A DNA stretch of 64,000 nucleotides from Streptomyces malaysiense (lineage in GTDB: Bacteria; Actinomycetota; Actinomycetes; Streptomycetales; Streptomycetaceae). Where the stretch lies: the NCBI RefSeq assembly GCF_000980885.2, contig NZ_LBDA02000047.1, positions 1 to 64,000 of the forward strand, in the 5' to 3' direction. Every line of letters begins with the position of its first letter. The stretch's first letter is position 1. The position numbers and the translations under genes are program-made. Of this stretch, positions 54,901 to 63,848 are shown one piece after another. The notes beneath the pieces are model-generated. The model made no database searches. It had not been told where the DNA came from and worked only from the letters and a program-made list of their open reading frames with translations.

Positions 54901-55884
54901 TCACCAGGGGGCGCGTGGGGAGCCGGGCAGGGCCCGGAGCAGGGTCAACTCGCGCAGCAGGGGCGGCGGATCGAGGCGTGCGAGCGAGCCGGCCAGGCCG
55001 TCGAGGAAGACGACGCGCCCCTGGTTGTTGTGCACGTAGATCAGGTTCCCGCTGATCTCGTGGCCTCGGAGCCGGCGGCGCACCCACACGACCTCCCGGG
55101 TGCCGGGCCCCGGCTCCGCGACCGCCCCGACCACGTCGTCCCAGTCGGTCACGTCGACCGGCTCGAACTCCGGGAAGTAGCGCCGCCCGAGCCGCTCCCA
55201 CCAGCCGGGGGCCTCGTGGAAGGCGCGCCAGGGCAGGGCCGAGACCGGTGTGCCGTCGATCCCGCAGTGCACGGCCACGAGACAGCCCCGCGCGTGCAGG
55301 TGCTGTCCCCTGATCCGCTGGGCGGTCACGGCCGGCGGTATCGGCCCCAGATCGGCGAGGGGGTCGCTGGGAGAGGGGTGGAACGGGGTGCCGCCGTCCT
55401 TCGGCACCACGACCGAGGCCGCGAGCATGGGCGTGTCGGAGAAGCCGGGCTGGGGGACCGTCCAGCACGGCATCAGCCAGGCGGTGGCCGTCTCGTACAC
55501 GGGCGTCCGGCTCGGCCCGGCCAGTTCCACCAGACCGCCGTAGGTGCTCCGCAGCCACGCCTCGGCGCGCTCGCGCGTCTCGTCGGGCTCCGGTACGCCC
55601 CACGTTCCCGCGGCCCGCTGCGCCAGGTACTGCTCGGCCGGCAGGTACGTGGGCGACCAGTGGGCCCCGGTACCGTCGTGCGGCACGACGACGAGGGCGC
55701 TGAACGGGGCCTGCGCCCGATCCCCGGTTTCCAGGTGCTCCCGGAAGTCGAAACAGACCGTCCAGGCGTACGGGTACCACGTGGCCGTCTCCGGCCGCAT
55801 GACGACGGACTCGGCGCGCTCCGGGTACATCTTCGTCCGCAGCCACCGTTCGGCCGCCGCCACGGCTTCCTCTCGGGTCCCCAT
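54901..55884 (-). CDS. YrhB domain plus glutamine-deamidase-like protein
   Basis: The 327-aa protein has two parts. Residues 1-95 match the YrhB domain (REEAVAAAERWLRTKMYPERAE, PYAWTVCFDFREHLETGD, LVVVPHDG), found in immunity-like proteins. The C-terminal 150 residues resemble a papain-fold toxin glutamine deamidase (RGCLVAVHCGIDGTPVSALP, with a late HNNQGRVVFLDGLAGSLARL strand-loop), though the catalytic residues are only partly recognisable. It has no signal. It may be a polymorphic-toxin-related immunity/effector fusion. The start at 55884 excludes a low-complexity extension. Confidence 0.7.
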   Translation of the reverse strand: MGTREEAVAAAERWLRTKMYPERAESVVMRPETATWYPYAWTVCFDFREHLETGDRAQAPFSALVVVPHDGTGAHWSPTYLPAEQYLAQRAAGTWGVPEPDETRERAEAWLRSTYGGLVELAGPSRTPVYETATAWLMPCWTVPQPGFSDTPMLAASVVVPKDGGTPFHPSPSDPLADLGPIPPAVTAQRIRGQHLHARGCLVAVHCGIDGTPVSALPWRAFHEAPGWWERLGRRYFPEFEPVDVTDWDDVVGAVAEPGPGTREVVWVRRRLRGHEISGNLIYVHNNQGRVVFLDGLAGSLARLDPPPLLRELTLLRALPGSPRAPW

Positions 55885-55912
55885 CAGGCCCCCTCCTCTA
55901 CGATGCGGCGTC

Positions 55913-56569
55913 ATGTCCATACCCAATACCTGGGGCACACCGTACGGCGGCCACGCCGCCCCGCCCCCCGCGAAGGATCTACGGCCCCGGCGTATCTGGT
56001 ACGTCGTGGCGGCACTGCTCGGCGTCGTCCTGGCCGGCGCCGGCATCACCTTCATCGCGCTGACGGTCAAGAACACGGTGCACGCGGTCGACAGGGCGCA
56101 CACGTTCTCCAGCGGCGAGCAGCGCACGTTCGACTTCACCCAGGGCAGGACCCGCGCGATCTACGTCTCCCAGTCCGTACCGGGCCACGTCGACTGCCGC
56201 GTCCCGCGGGCGCTCGCCGACTCCCTGACCCGGCCGCCCGGCACCTTCCGCGTCACCCTCGGCACCCGCTCCTGGGAACGTGTCTTCGAGTTCACCCCGA
56301 AGACCACCGGCGACTACCCCGTCAGCTGCACCTCGGACATCCCGGCAGCCGACTTCGCCCTCGGCGACAAGCCGCAGGTGCGGAACATGGCCGTCGGCAT
56401 CCTCGCGGCCGTCGGCTGCTTCCTCACGGCGGCGGTCGCGGTCCCGGGCATCTGCGTCATCACGGCGGTCCGCCGCGGCCGATGCCGCCGCCGGCTCATG
56501 GCCCCGCCGACGCCACCGGCGTGGGGACCGCCGCCGATGGGGCCACCGCCGATGGGCCCGCGGGCCTGA
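55913..56569 (+). CDS. membrane protein with two TM helices (218 aa)
   Basis: TM helices lie at about 28-52 (IWYVVAALLGVVLAGAGITFIALTV) and about 160-185 (MAVGILAAVGCFLTAAVAVPGICVI). The loop between them is outside the cell and includes a two-cysteine domain (HVDCRVPRALADSLTRPP, YPVSCTSDIPAAD) likely to form a disulphide. The C-terminus is a proline/Met-rich tail (PPPMGPPPMGP). It is divergent from the YrhB-like gene, with only 28 bp between starts. Function unknown. Confidence 0.7.
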   Translation: MSIPNTWGTPYGGHAAPPPAKDLRPRRIWYVVAALLGVVLAGAGITFIALTVKNTVHAVDRAHTFSSGEQRTFDFTQGRTRAIYVSQSVPGHVDCRVPRALADSLTRPPGTFRVTLGTRSWERVFEFTPKTTGDYPVSCTSDIPAADFALGDKPQVRNMAVGILAAVGCFLTAAVAVPGICVITAVRRGRCRRRLMAPPTPPAWGPPPMGPPPMGPRA

Positions 56570-56582
56570 GCGCGCGGGCGAG

Positions 56583-56996
56583 TCAGTCACCCATCGGGAC
56601 GGTGATCTCGGCCCACACGGTCTTGCGCGGTACGACGTCCGACGACACGCCCCACCGGTCGGCCAGCGTTTCCACGATGACCAGTCCGCGCCCCGACTCC
56701 GCCTCCGTGCCGGGATGTTGAGCCTTGGGCAGGCGTTCACGGCAGGTGTCGGTCACCTCGATGCGGAGCGTGCTGCCGACGACGTTCAGCGTGAGCTGGA
56801 AGTTCCGGCCCGGCACTCGGCCATGGGTCGCGGCGTTCGCCGCCAGTTCGGCGATCACGTGCGTGGCCGCGTCCGAGAGGATTCCCCAGCTGCGCAGCTG
56901 CTCCGTGGCGAGCAGCCGGGCGAGCCGGGCGCCGCGGGGGGTGGGGGACAGGAGCAGCATGAAGTCGCGGGTGGTGGCGACGGTTTCTTGGTTCAC
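56583..56996 (-). CDS. HATPase-type regulatory protein, second copy
   Basis: The 137-aa GHKL ATPase has the N-box ELAANAATHGR, a changed G1 box DTCRERLP in which the Gly of the first trio's DTRGERLP is replaced, and G2 GRGLVIVETLADRWG. The G1 change could weaken ATP binding. It is divergent from the XRE gene as in the first trio (7487-9149). GTG start at 56996. Confidence 0.85.
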   Translation of the reverse strand: MNQETVATTRDFMLLLSPTPRGARLARLLATEQLRSWGILSDAATHVIAELAANAATHGRVPGRNFQLTLNVVGSTLRIEVTDTCRERLPKAQHPGTEAESGRGLVIVETLADRWGVSSDVVPRKTVWAEITVPMGD

Positions 56997-57139
56997 ATCA
57001 CTCAGCGTGGCGGGAGGTGGTTCGCTGAGTAAGCGACAGTGTCCGTACGTACGGTGACCGTCTCGGCTTTGTCTCGGCTGTCTCGGCTGTCTCGGGCGTT
57101 GTTCACGAGTACGAGCGAGCGCGCGCCGGAGGAGGAGCT

Positions 57140-57985
57140 GTGAGCGAAGGTGTGGACGAGACGGGTTGGGACGTCGAGCCGGGCGACGAGATCGAGTCGA
57201 TCGTGCAGGCGGTGGGGCGCTTGCTCAAAGTCTGCCGGGAAGCAGCCGGGATGACCGTACCCGAGCTGGCCGTGGCCATGGGGTACGGCGAGGACATGAT
57301 CCGCAAGATCGAGCGGGGAGCACGCATCCCTCGGCCGGAGTTCCTCGACAAGGTAGACACGCTCCTGAAGGCGCAGGGGCATCTTCGGGCCTTCATGGAG
57401 GACATGAAGAGGGCTCGGTACCCGAAGAAGGTCCGGGAGCTGGCGGAGTTGGAGGGGCGGGCGGTGGAGATGTCCCTGTACAGCAACCACAACATCCACG
57501 GCCTGTTGCAGACAGAGGAGTACGCGCGAGCGCTCCTGCGCACTTGGCGTCCCGCCTACTCGCCCGACCAGCTGGAGCGCATGGTGGCGGCACGAATGGC
57601 CCGGAAGTCCGTCTTCGAGCGGGCACCTTCGCCGGAGTTCAGCTTCGTCCAGGAGGAGGTGACGCTGCGCCGCCCGATCGGGGACACAATGGTGCTGCGC
57701 CGACAGCTCGAACACATGCTGGAGGTAGCCAAGTTGCCGTTCGTGGAGCTTCAGGTCATGCCGACCGACCGGGCGAATCACCCCGGGACGGGCGGTCGGA
57801 TTCAGGTGATCAAGTTTGCCGATGGTACGGGAATGGGGCGTACCGACGGTGACTTCTCGGGCCGCCCGGTCTCAAGCCCCAGGCAACTCCGGTTCCTCGA
57901 CCTGCGCTATGGCATCATCCGGGCTCAGGCGCTCACGCCAGAGGAGTCTCTGGCCTTCATCGAGCAAGCGCTGGGAGAACTATGA
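57140..57985 (+). CDS. XRE regulator with DUF5753-type domain, second copy
   Basis: The 281-aa protein parallels the gene at 8068: XRE motif LLKVCREAAGMTVPELAVAMGYGEDMIRKIERG, then VEMSLYSNHNIHGLLQTEEYARAL, RKSVFERAPSPEFSFVQEE, and a C-terminal RAQALTPEESLAFIEQALGE. GTG start with GGAGGAG upstream. It overlaps the DUF397 gene by 4 bp. It likely binds DNA together with its DUF397 antagonist. Confidence 0.9.
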   Translation: MSEGVDETGWDVEPGDEIESIVQAVGRLLKVCREAAGMTVPELAVAMGYGEDMIRKIERGARIPRPEFLDKVDTLLKAQGHLRAFMEDMKRARYPKKVRELAELEGRAVEMSLYSNHNIHGLLQTEEYARALLRTWRPAYSPDQLERMVAARMARKSVFERAPSPEFSFVQEEVTLRRPIGDTMVLRRQLEHMLEVAKLPFVELQVMPTDRANHPGTGGRIQVIKFADGTGMGRTDGDFSGRPVSSPRQLRFLDLRYGIIRAQALTPEESLAFIEQALGEL

Positions 57986-58170
57986 GCACCCCGGAACTCC
58001 ATTGGTTCAAGAGCAGTTACAGCGACAGCAGTAACGGCAACGACTGCGTCGAGTTTGCCCCCACCCTCACCACCATCCACATCCGCGACTCCAAGAACAC
58101 CGAGGGCCCCTGCCTCACTGTCGCCCCCACGACGTGGACCGCCTTCATCGGGTACGCCGCGGAGGCCTGA
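57982..58170 (+). CDS. DUF397 protein, second copy
   Basis: The 62-aa protein has WFKSSYSDS, then CVEFAP, IHIRDSKN and a C-terminal TWTAFIGYAAEA. It is translationally coupled to the XRE gene. It differs from the first copy mainly in the variable loop. Likely partner of the XRE protein. Confidence 0.92.
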   Translation: MSTPELHWFKSSYSDSSNGNDCVEFAPTLTTIHIRDSKNTEGPCLTVAPTTWTAFIGYAAEA

Positions 58171-58254
58171 CGGACGGCCGCCGACTTCACCATCCTGTGA
58201 GCTTGTTGTTAGCGTGACGGCTGGCATACAAGATCATTGAACGGGGGGTTGGAC

Positions 58255-58620
58255 GTGTCGGGAAGCAGTGGGCCGGACCTCGCGCACTCAGCCGCTGACA
58301 AGCAGAGCGCCGCGAACGCCCTGAGCACGGACATCGGGCCGCACACGACCGACGCGGGGCGCTGGGCGGACGACGAGACCGGCGCCGTGGTCAAGGCGTT
58401 CGACGCGAAGGACGGGCACGGCTGGCTCACGTCCGGTGCCGTGAGCAAGGCGCACAAGACCTGGGGCGAACAGGTCCAGAACCTGGTGAGCAGGCTGGGG
58501 AACGACGAGTCGGCCATCCGGGACAGCAGCACTCTGCTGACTGGCAGGGACGTCGGAGCGGGTGCCGGTGTGCGCAGGGTGTCGATCTTCGACGCGTACT
58601 CACCGCCAGCTGATCACTGA
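58255..58620 (+). CDS. small WXG-like helical protein (121 aa)
   Basis: The 121-aa protein is largely helical with two tryptophan-centred segments (RWADDETGAVVKAFDAKDG, KAHKTWGEQVQNLVSRLG) and a flexible Ser/Gly end. It resembles WXG100-superfamily members that precede larger helical substrates in Streptomyces type VII-like clusters. GTG 58255 was preferred over the in-frame TTG at 58237 because a G-rich ribosome site lies between them. It leads the cluster to 63600. Confidence 0.65.
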   Translation: MSGSSGPDLAHSAADKQSAANALSTDIGPHTTDAGRWADDETGAVVKAFDAKDGHGWLTSGAVSKAHKTWGEQVQNLVSRLGNDESAIRDSSTLLTGRDVGAGAGVRRVSIFDAYSPPADH

Positions 58621-58639
58621 CCGACTTCACGGGGGAGCC

Positions 58640-60890
58640 ATGCCGACGTACCACGAGATCCTGACGACCGACCTGTCCACGCTCACCACGGCCGCCGAAC
58701 GCTGGGACGGCATGGCGAAGGAGATGGGCAAGCAGGAGACCGCGTACCGGAAAGGCGTCCACGGCGTCACTCTGCGTCCGACCTGGGCGGGGGCACCAGC
58801 AGGCCGCCAACGCGCGCTTCGGCGTGAGGCTCACGGAGTACCAGAGCGCCCAGGCCGAGGCCAAGGCGATCGCCTCACTCCTGCGTGACGCGCACACGCA
58901 GTTCGTGGACCTGCGCAAGAAGGTGGAGTCGGCCCGGGACGACGCGGTCGCCAAGGGCATGAAGGTGTCGGACCAGGGCGTGGTCTCCTTCGACACCGAG
59001 AAGCTGAGCCAGGGTGCGCGGATGGCCTACGTGCACGACCCCTCCTACCAGGACAGCATCCGCAAGGACGTCGCTTCCTGGCAGGCCCGCATAGACCGGT
59101 GCGTGAAGGACGTGGACGACGCCGACAAGGGCGTCGAGGTCGCCTTCGCCGCCGTCGTGAAGGGCCCCGACATGGGCGACAGCACGGTTCCCGGCTTCAA
59201 CGGCAAGGCCCAGGGCGACATCGAGAAGTACGAGGCCCAGGAAGCGGACGACATCGCCCGGCGGGTCGCCAAGGGCGAGAAGGTCTCCGCCGCCGACCTC
59301 GCCGAACTGCGGCGCGCTTTCCGGGACAACAAGGGCGACAAGGCGTTCGACCAGACGTTCCTGAACGGACTGGGGCCGGACGGCACGCTCAAGTTCACGA
59401 ACAGGCTCGATGACCTGGCGTACTTCGACGACACCAAGAACAAGAGCACGTACCTCGAGATCAACGGCGGCCTCGCGGACTCCCTGGCGGTCGCCACAGG
59501 GGTGCCGGATTTCAAGGACTCCGACGGCAGACATCTGCGCTTCGGGAGCGACGCGTACAACCAGGCGTTCCAGGCATGGACGAAGACCGACGACGCCCGG
59601 TTCTACAACAAGTGGCGCGCGGGACTTCGTCAGCACGGCGGGGACGAATACGACCTCGAAGCGGTCGGGAACAAGATTGCCGTCGGGTACGGGCACGGTC
59701 AGAAGGCCCGCGGCTACCAGAGCCTCGCCACGCTCATGCAGCAGGGACACGGCTACTCGCCCCAGTTCGTCGCCGACGTGACCGACGACATGATCGCCAT
59801 GGAGAAGAAGAACCCGGATGTCTGGGACCTCTACGGCAAGTTCGGCGAGAAGGACGGTGACGGCTGGTTCGCGAACGATCCCGTCGACGGTGCGCTCGAA
59901 GTCATGTCACGCGATCCGGAAGGCGCGGCCGGCTACCTCGACCCCGGCACGTCCGCCGGAAAGGAGCGCTCCGACTACCTCCTCGGCCACGGGCACGGCA
60001 GCCGGGACTGGAACGTCGTCAACACGACGAACGAGGGTGCCAAGACCGACTATGTCGGCCCCGATGCGCTGGACCCTGACGATCGCAAGGGGCTGGGCGA
60101 CGCCCTGGCCGCGGCAGCCACGGGCGTCGACCCGAACGGTCCCCGTCCAGGGGCGCCGACGAAGCACACGGACGCCAACAACCGGGTGTTCGTGCATGCG
60201 TTGGACGTCCTGTCCGGCCAGGGCGATGACATGCCGGCCTCCCTGCGCGACGACATGGCGAAGATCATGACCAACCACGGTCATGAGACGTATGTGGCGA
60301 TGAGTGACCTGACCGGTGCTCGGCGCCCCGAAGTCGGCCCGGACCTGGACCGTGGCCAGGTGCTGGAGATGACGAAGCAGATATCCCGAAGTGAGGGGTC
60401 CTACAACATGCTGCACACAGGGATGAACTACGCCATCATGGACGATATTCATGACCCTTCGCGTCCTCCGGCAGACACCCTCCACTCGGCTGGCGCTGCG
60501 GTCGGTTTCATGGAGCGAGGCCGGTATCTGGCACTTAAGGACGAGCAGCACGACTACACGTGGGACAAGGCATGGAGCTACCACCTCTCCGGTGGGATGC
60601 TGAACTTCGTCCCCGTCTACGGCGACGCCGTGCAGCGCGGAGCCGACGTGATCACCAGTGCCTGGATCATGGACGAACAGAAGCATCAGGCGGACAAGCT
60701 GACGAGCGACAGCAAGGTGACCTTCGTCCATCGCCAGGAGCAGCTCAACACCATTGCCAAGCAATGGGCCGCGGCCAACCCCCACTGGCACAACGACGAC
60801 TACTCGCACAGCCAGGGCATGTACGAGCAGATCAACATTGCGGCCAATACCGGCAATGCGCTGGCCAGCGGCATTGCGGGAGCTCAGTGA
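58640..60890 (+). pseudogene. large helical secretion-type protein, one-base frameshift
   Basis: The first 50 codons (PTYHEILTTDLSTLTTAAERWD, MGKQETAYRKGVHGV) and the rest (RLTEYQSAQAEAKAIASLLRD) are one protein of about 740 aa interrupted at a run of five G (58789-58793). Removing one G restores TWAGHQQAANARFGVRLTEYQ. The N-terminal 100 residues are a WXG/ESX-like helical hairpin. The C-terminal part is a large helical domain (HGYSPQFVADVTDDMIAMEKKNPDVW, VHALDVLSGQGDDMPASLRDD) resembling a family of uncharacterised Streptomyces proteins. It could be a sequencing error or real inactivation. Confidence 0.7.
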
Positions 60891-61414
60891 TGACAACGAG
60901 ACGCCTGGCGGCCGCCCTGCTGTGCACCGCCGTCATGGCAGTGACGGCGGGTTGCAGCACGCCCGCCACCGTTCCTGCGGACTTCTGCAAGGTCCCGGTG
61001 TCGAAGACGGCCCTGGCACCACTCATTCCGCACGACGGACCCGTGAGGCAGACGTACTACGCCACCGAGGGTCAGCCGGGTGCGGGCTGCGCCTTGAGTG
61101 CAGGCGGTCACCGGGTGCTGTTCGTCGCCTTCGCGACGTGGGACCATGACCCGGACCCGGGAGCCTGGAAGGGCTCGGCGGCACCGTACAAGTACGCCGC
61201 CGAGCGGCCCGTGTCCTTCCCGGGGCGTGCGGCGATCGGAAGCAATGGCGCCTCGGTTCGGGCCCTCTGCACCTCTCCAGACACATACATGACTTTCGGA
61301 ATATATTTCTTCGGTGACCGCGTCGAGAACACTCCCAACGGCTACAAAAAGCTGCGGCCGTTCATCGACGATTTCGTGCCGAAGGAAACCAAGAAATTCG
61401 GCTGCACCCGTTGA
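60890..61414 (+). CDS. small lipoprotein of the secretion-like cluster
   Basis: The 174-aa protein has a lipoprotein signal (TTRRLAAALLCTAVMAVTAGC, Cys at about 22). The mature domain has two cysteine pairs (DFCKVPVS, GCALSAG, ALCTSPD) and ends KKFGCTR. It overlaps the preceding stop by 1 nt (TGATG) and the following TTG start, so it belongs to one operon. It may be a surface partner or immunity-like protein for the large helical protein. Confidence 0.75.
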   Translation: MTTRRLAAALLCTAVMAVTAGCSTPATVPADFCKVPVSKTALAPLIPHDGPVRQTYYATEGQPGAGCALSAGGHRVLFVAFATWDHDPDPGAWKGSAAPYKYAAERPVSFPGRAAIGSNGASVRALCTSPDTYMTFGIYFFGDRVENTPNGYKKLRPFIDDFVPKETKKFGCTR

Positions 61415-62409
61415 CCGCGCCTGAAACGCCCTCCCGCCGCCCGCGGCGGCGGCATCTCGTCGCCGTCGTCGTCTGCGCGGCGGCCGCCGGCCTCACAGCC
61501 TGGCTGCTTCCCGACTCCGGCCGGCAGACGGGTACATGCGAGGACCTGCTCGGTGACAAGCGCGTGCGCACGGCGCTGGGCGGCGGCTACCGGTCAGGGA
61601 TGAGCTGTTCCGCACTGGGGTCGGCCGTCGTCAAGGCCACCGTGGATGCCGCCCCGCACCAGCACTCGCTCCAGCAGGCGCAGTCGATGAAGACCGTTCT
61701 GGTGGCCGTCGGCGAAAGCCTGGCCAGGACGGGCGGGCGCATCGACACCCCGCTCCGGACGCCCCTGGCCGACGCCCTCGCCGACTACACGCCGGACACC
61801 GCGTCGGTGCTGGGTATCGCCGACGCCGAATACGTCGTGCACGCTGTGCCGGCCAAGCCGGCCTGGAAGGACAAGGACGGGGTCCACATGGCGGTGACGC
61901 GCGGCACACTGCTCCGCGTCCTGCGGGGCGTCTCGCGGGACCCGGCCGCCTACGCCACGGTCCGGGCGGCCTCGACCCGGTACACAGCCGAGCAGCTCGC
62001 CGCGGTGCCGCGCGGCGCGACGGGATACGCACTGACCGTTGCGCCCGCTCGGGTCTCGCGGCTGCTCGGCTCCCTGGACGCCGTCGCCGACGGTGTCCGC
62101 CGTGACCTCGGCGACGCGCGGACGAAGGAATGGGAGCGAGACGTCTTCGCCCAGGAGACGAAGCGTGCGGCCACGCCGCCCTCGTACACGAAGGACCCGG
62201 TCGAGCACCTTGTCGGCACATGGTCGAGCACCCTGCGCGCGGGTGGTTTCCCGGGCGGCTCGGACGCACTCGAACAGCAGAGCGGCGAGATGGTGGATGA
62301 GTGGGCCAAAGCTCTGGGAGTCACCGCCGGAGTCCGGAGCACGTTGCGTGAAAACGCGCTGAACGATTCGTCCGGCGCACGTGGCGACGCGCTGCGCGAT
62401 CTTTCCTGA
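61411..62409 (+). CDS. exported membrane-anchored hypothetical protein (332 aa)
   Basis: It starts at TTG 61411, overlapping the lipoprotein stop. A basic N-terminus (RRPRRRH) precedes a single TM/signal helix (LVAVVVCAAAAGLTAWLLPDSG). The exported part is mostly helical (VVKATVDAAPHQHSLQQAQSMKTVLVAVGES, AVADGVRRDLGDARTKEWERD) with two cysteines (GTCEDLLGDK and MSCSALG). Genes of this layout often sit in Streptomyces type VII-like clusters. Function unknown. Confidence 0.7.
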   Translation: MTAPETPSRRPRRRHLVAVVVCAAAAGLTAWLLPDSGRQTGTCEDLLGDKRVRTALGGGYRSGMSCSALGSAVVKATVDAAPHQHSLQQAQSMKTVLVAVGESLARTGGRIDTPLRTPLADALADYTPDTASVLGIADAEYVVHAVPAKPAWKDKDGVHMAVTRGTLLRVLRGVSRDPAAYATVRAASTRYTAEQLAAVPRGATGYALTVAPARVSRLLGSLDAVADGVRRDLGDARTKEWERDVFAQETKRAATPPSYTKDPVEHLVGTWSSTLRAGGFPGGSDALEQQSGEMVDEWAKALGVTAGVRSTLRENALNDSSGARGDALRDLS

Positions 62410-62445
62410 AGGCTCCACCGGGCCGACACTGCCAGAAGGTATTCG

Positions 62446-63600
62446 ATGTCTCACGAGCAAGAAGAAGGAAGTCGCCCTCCTCGCAGAGGCACGGCCCTGC
62501 GGGGCCGGCTGGGACTCGGCAGCCGTCGCGGTCTGATCAGCGCGCTCGCGCTGGCGGTCAGCGGTGTCCTCCTCGGCGCGGGCGTCGTCGCCTGGCAGAG
62601 CGGTACGTGGCCCTTCTCCGGATCTCCCTGCTGGGGTTCCATGCCCAGTCAGGATCTCGACGCGCTCTTCGGCGACGGGCACACCGACGCGTCGGAGATA
62701 CGGCCGTCATGGACTCCGAACGGGGCCAAGGGCCAGGGGTCGCTGGACGGCCGTTGCCGCATCATGAGCGGGACCGGGCCGTACGGCCGTCAGGTCGACA
62801 TACACGTCCACCGGCTCGCCGGCGATGTACGGACGGACAACGTCCCCTGGTCCGACGAGTTCCTGTCCGCGGCGCTGACCCCGCTCGGCGGCGGTGTACT
62901 GGGCATGGCCTCCGACACCCGGGCGTGGGCGGCGTTGCCCTCCACCTGCGTCGACCCCGTTACGTCCGGGGGCTACGCCGTCGTCGATGTCCGCATGGGC
63001 TACGACGGGTTCTGGAAGAACGACTCGCTGACCAGGAGGAACGCGCGTCAGAAGGCGCTCTCCCGTACCGTCGTCCATGTCGTGAACGGCACCATGGCGG
63101 CGCTCGGCTGTTCCGGGACGCTGCGGGAGCCCGGTTCGCCGGAGGCCATGCCGGTTCCCCGGCCGGTGCACGCCGGCGGCCCGGTGTGCGGGGTGCCGGG
63201 GGTCCGGCTGCCCGATGAGACGGGGTCCGATCCCCAGGCCAGGGTGTCCGTCGGGGACGAGCGCCCTGCGCGCACCTGCGACATCCTCACGGGCGTGGGC
63301 GACCACCCGCAGTACCGGCTCCAGACGGTCCAGGACCCGAATCTCGCCCAGGCCGTCGGTGCCGGTGTCCACACAGGTCCCGGCATCACGAGGAAAGGCG
63401 GGCGAGAGGCGATCGGGACCTATTCGCCGGCCATCGCCGACGTGTCCACCAAGTGCCGCGGCCGTACCGTCCTCTTCCTCGCCCAGCAGACCTACGGTCT
63501 CTACGGCTACACCTTCATCCGCCGCGCCTTCCCCGCCTACGTCACGGCGGAGGCGAAGCGGCTGGACTGCGGCCCGCTGGAAATCCGGATCCCGGACTGA
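62446..63600 (+). CDS. exported membrane-anchored hypothetical protein (384 aa)
   Basis: An Arg-rich cytosolic N-terminus (about 1-30) precedes one TM helix (GLISALALAVSGVLLGAGVVAW). The extracellular part has several cysteines in pairs (PCWGSMPSQ, GRCRIMSG, STCVDPVTS, GCSGTL, TCDILTG, DCGPLEIRI) and a duplicated layout suggesting two similar beta-rich domains. It is separated from the previous gene by 36 bp. Function unknown, probably cell-surface. Confidence 0.7.
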   Translation: MSHEQEEGSRPPRRGTALRGRLGLGSRRGLISALALAVSGVLLGAGVVAWQSGTWPFSGSPCWGSMPSQDLDALFGDGHTDASEIRPSWTPNGAKGQGSLDGRCRIMSGTGPYGRQVDIHVHRLAGDVRTDNVPWSDEFLSAALTPLGGGVLGMASDTRAWAALPSTCVDPVTSGGYAVVDVRMGYDGFWKNDSLTRRNARQKALSRTVVHVVNGTMAALGCSGTLREPGSPEAMPVPRPVHAGGPVCGVPGVRLPDETGSDPQARVSVGDERPARTCDILTGVGDHPQYRLQTVQDPNLAQAVGAGVHTGPGITRKGGREAIGTYSPAIADVSTKCRGRTVLFLAQQTYGLYGYTFIRRAFPAYVTAEAKRLDCGPLEIRIPD

Positions 63601-63848
63601 CCCCCTCCCGGTTCCCCTTGGACCGCCCTCGTCGCGTACGCACGCCGAGAACCGGCCATGCCTACCCGACTCGGCCCGGACGCGCATGAGTTCAGGTACT
63701 CAGCCGCCATGGTTCCTGCAACGGAACTGGCGGCAGTGACGTCCTGTTAACTTAAGAGATTCATATGGGATTCATACCTCGCACGCGGGCACGCCGTTGG
63801 TGAGACGGCCGGAAAGCGGGCGACGGGGCACGGGGGAGGACGACGGGC

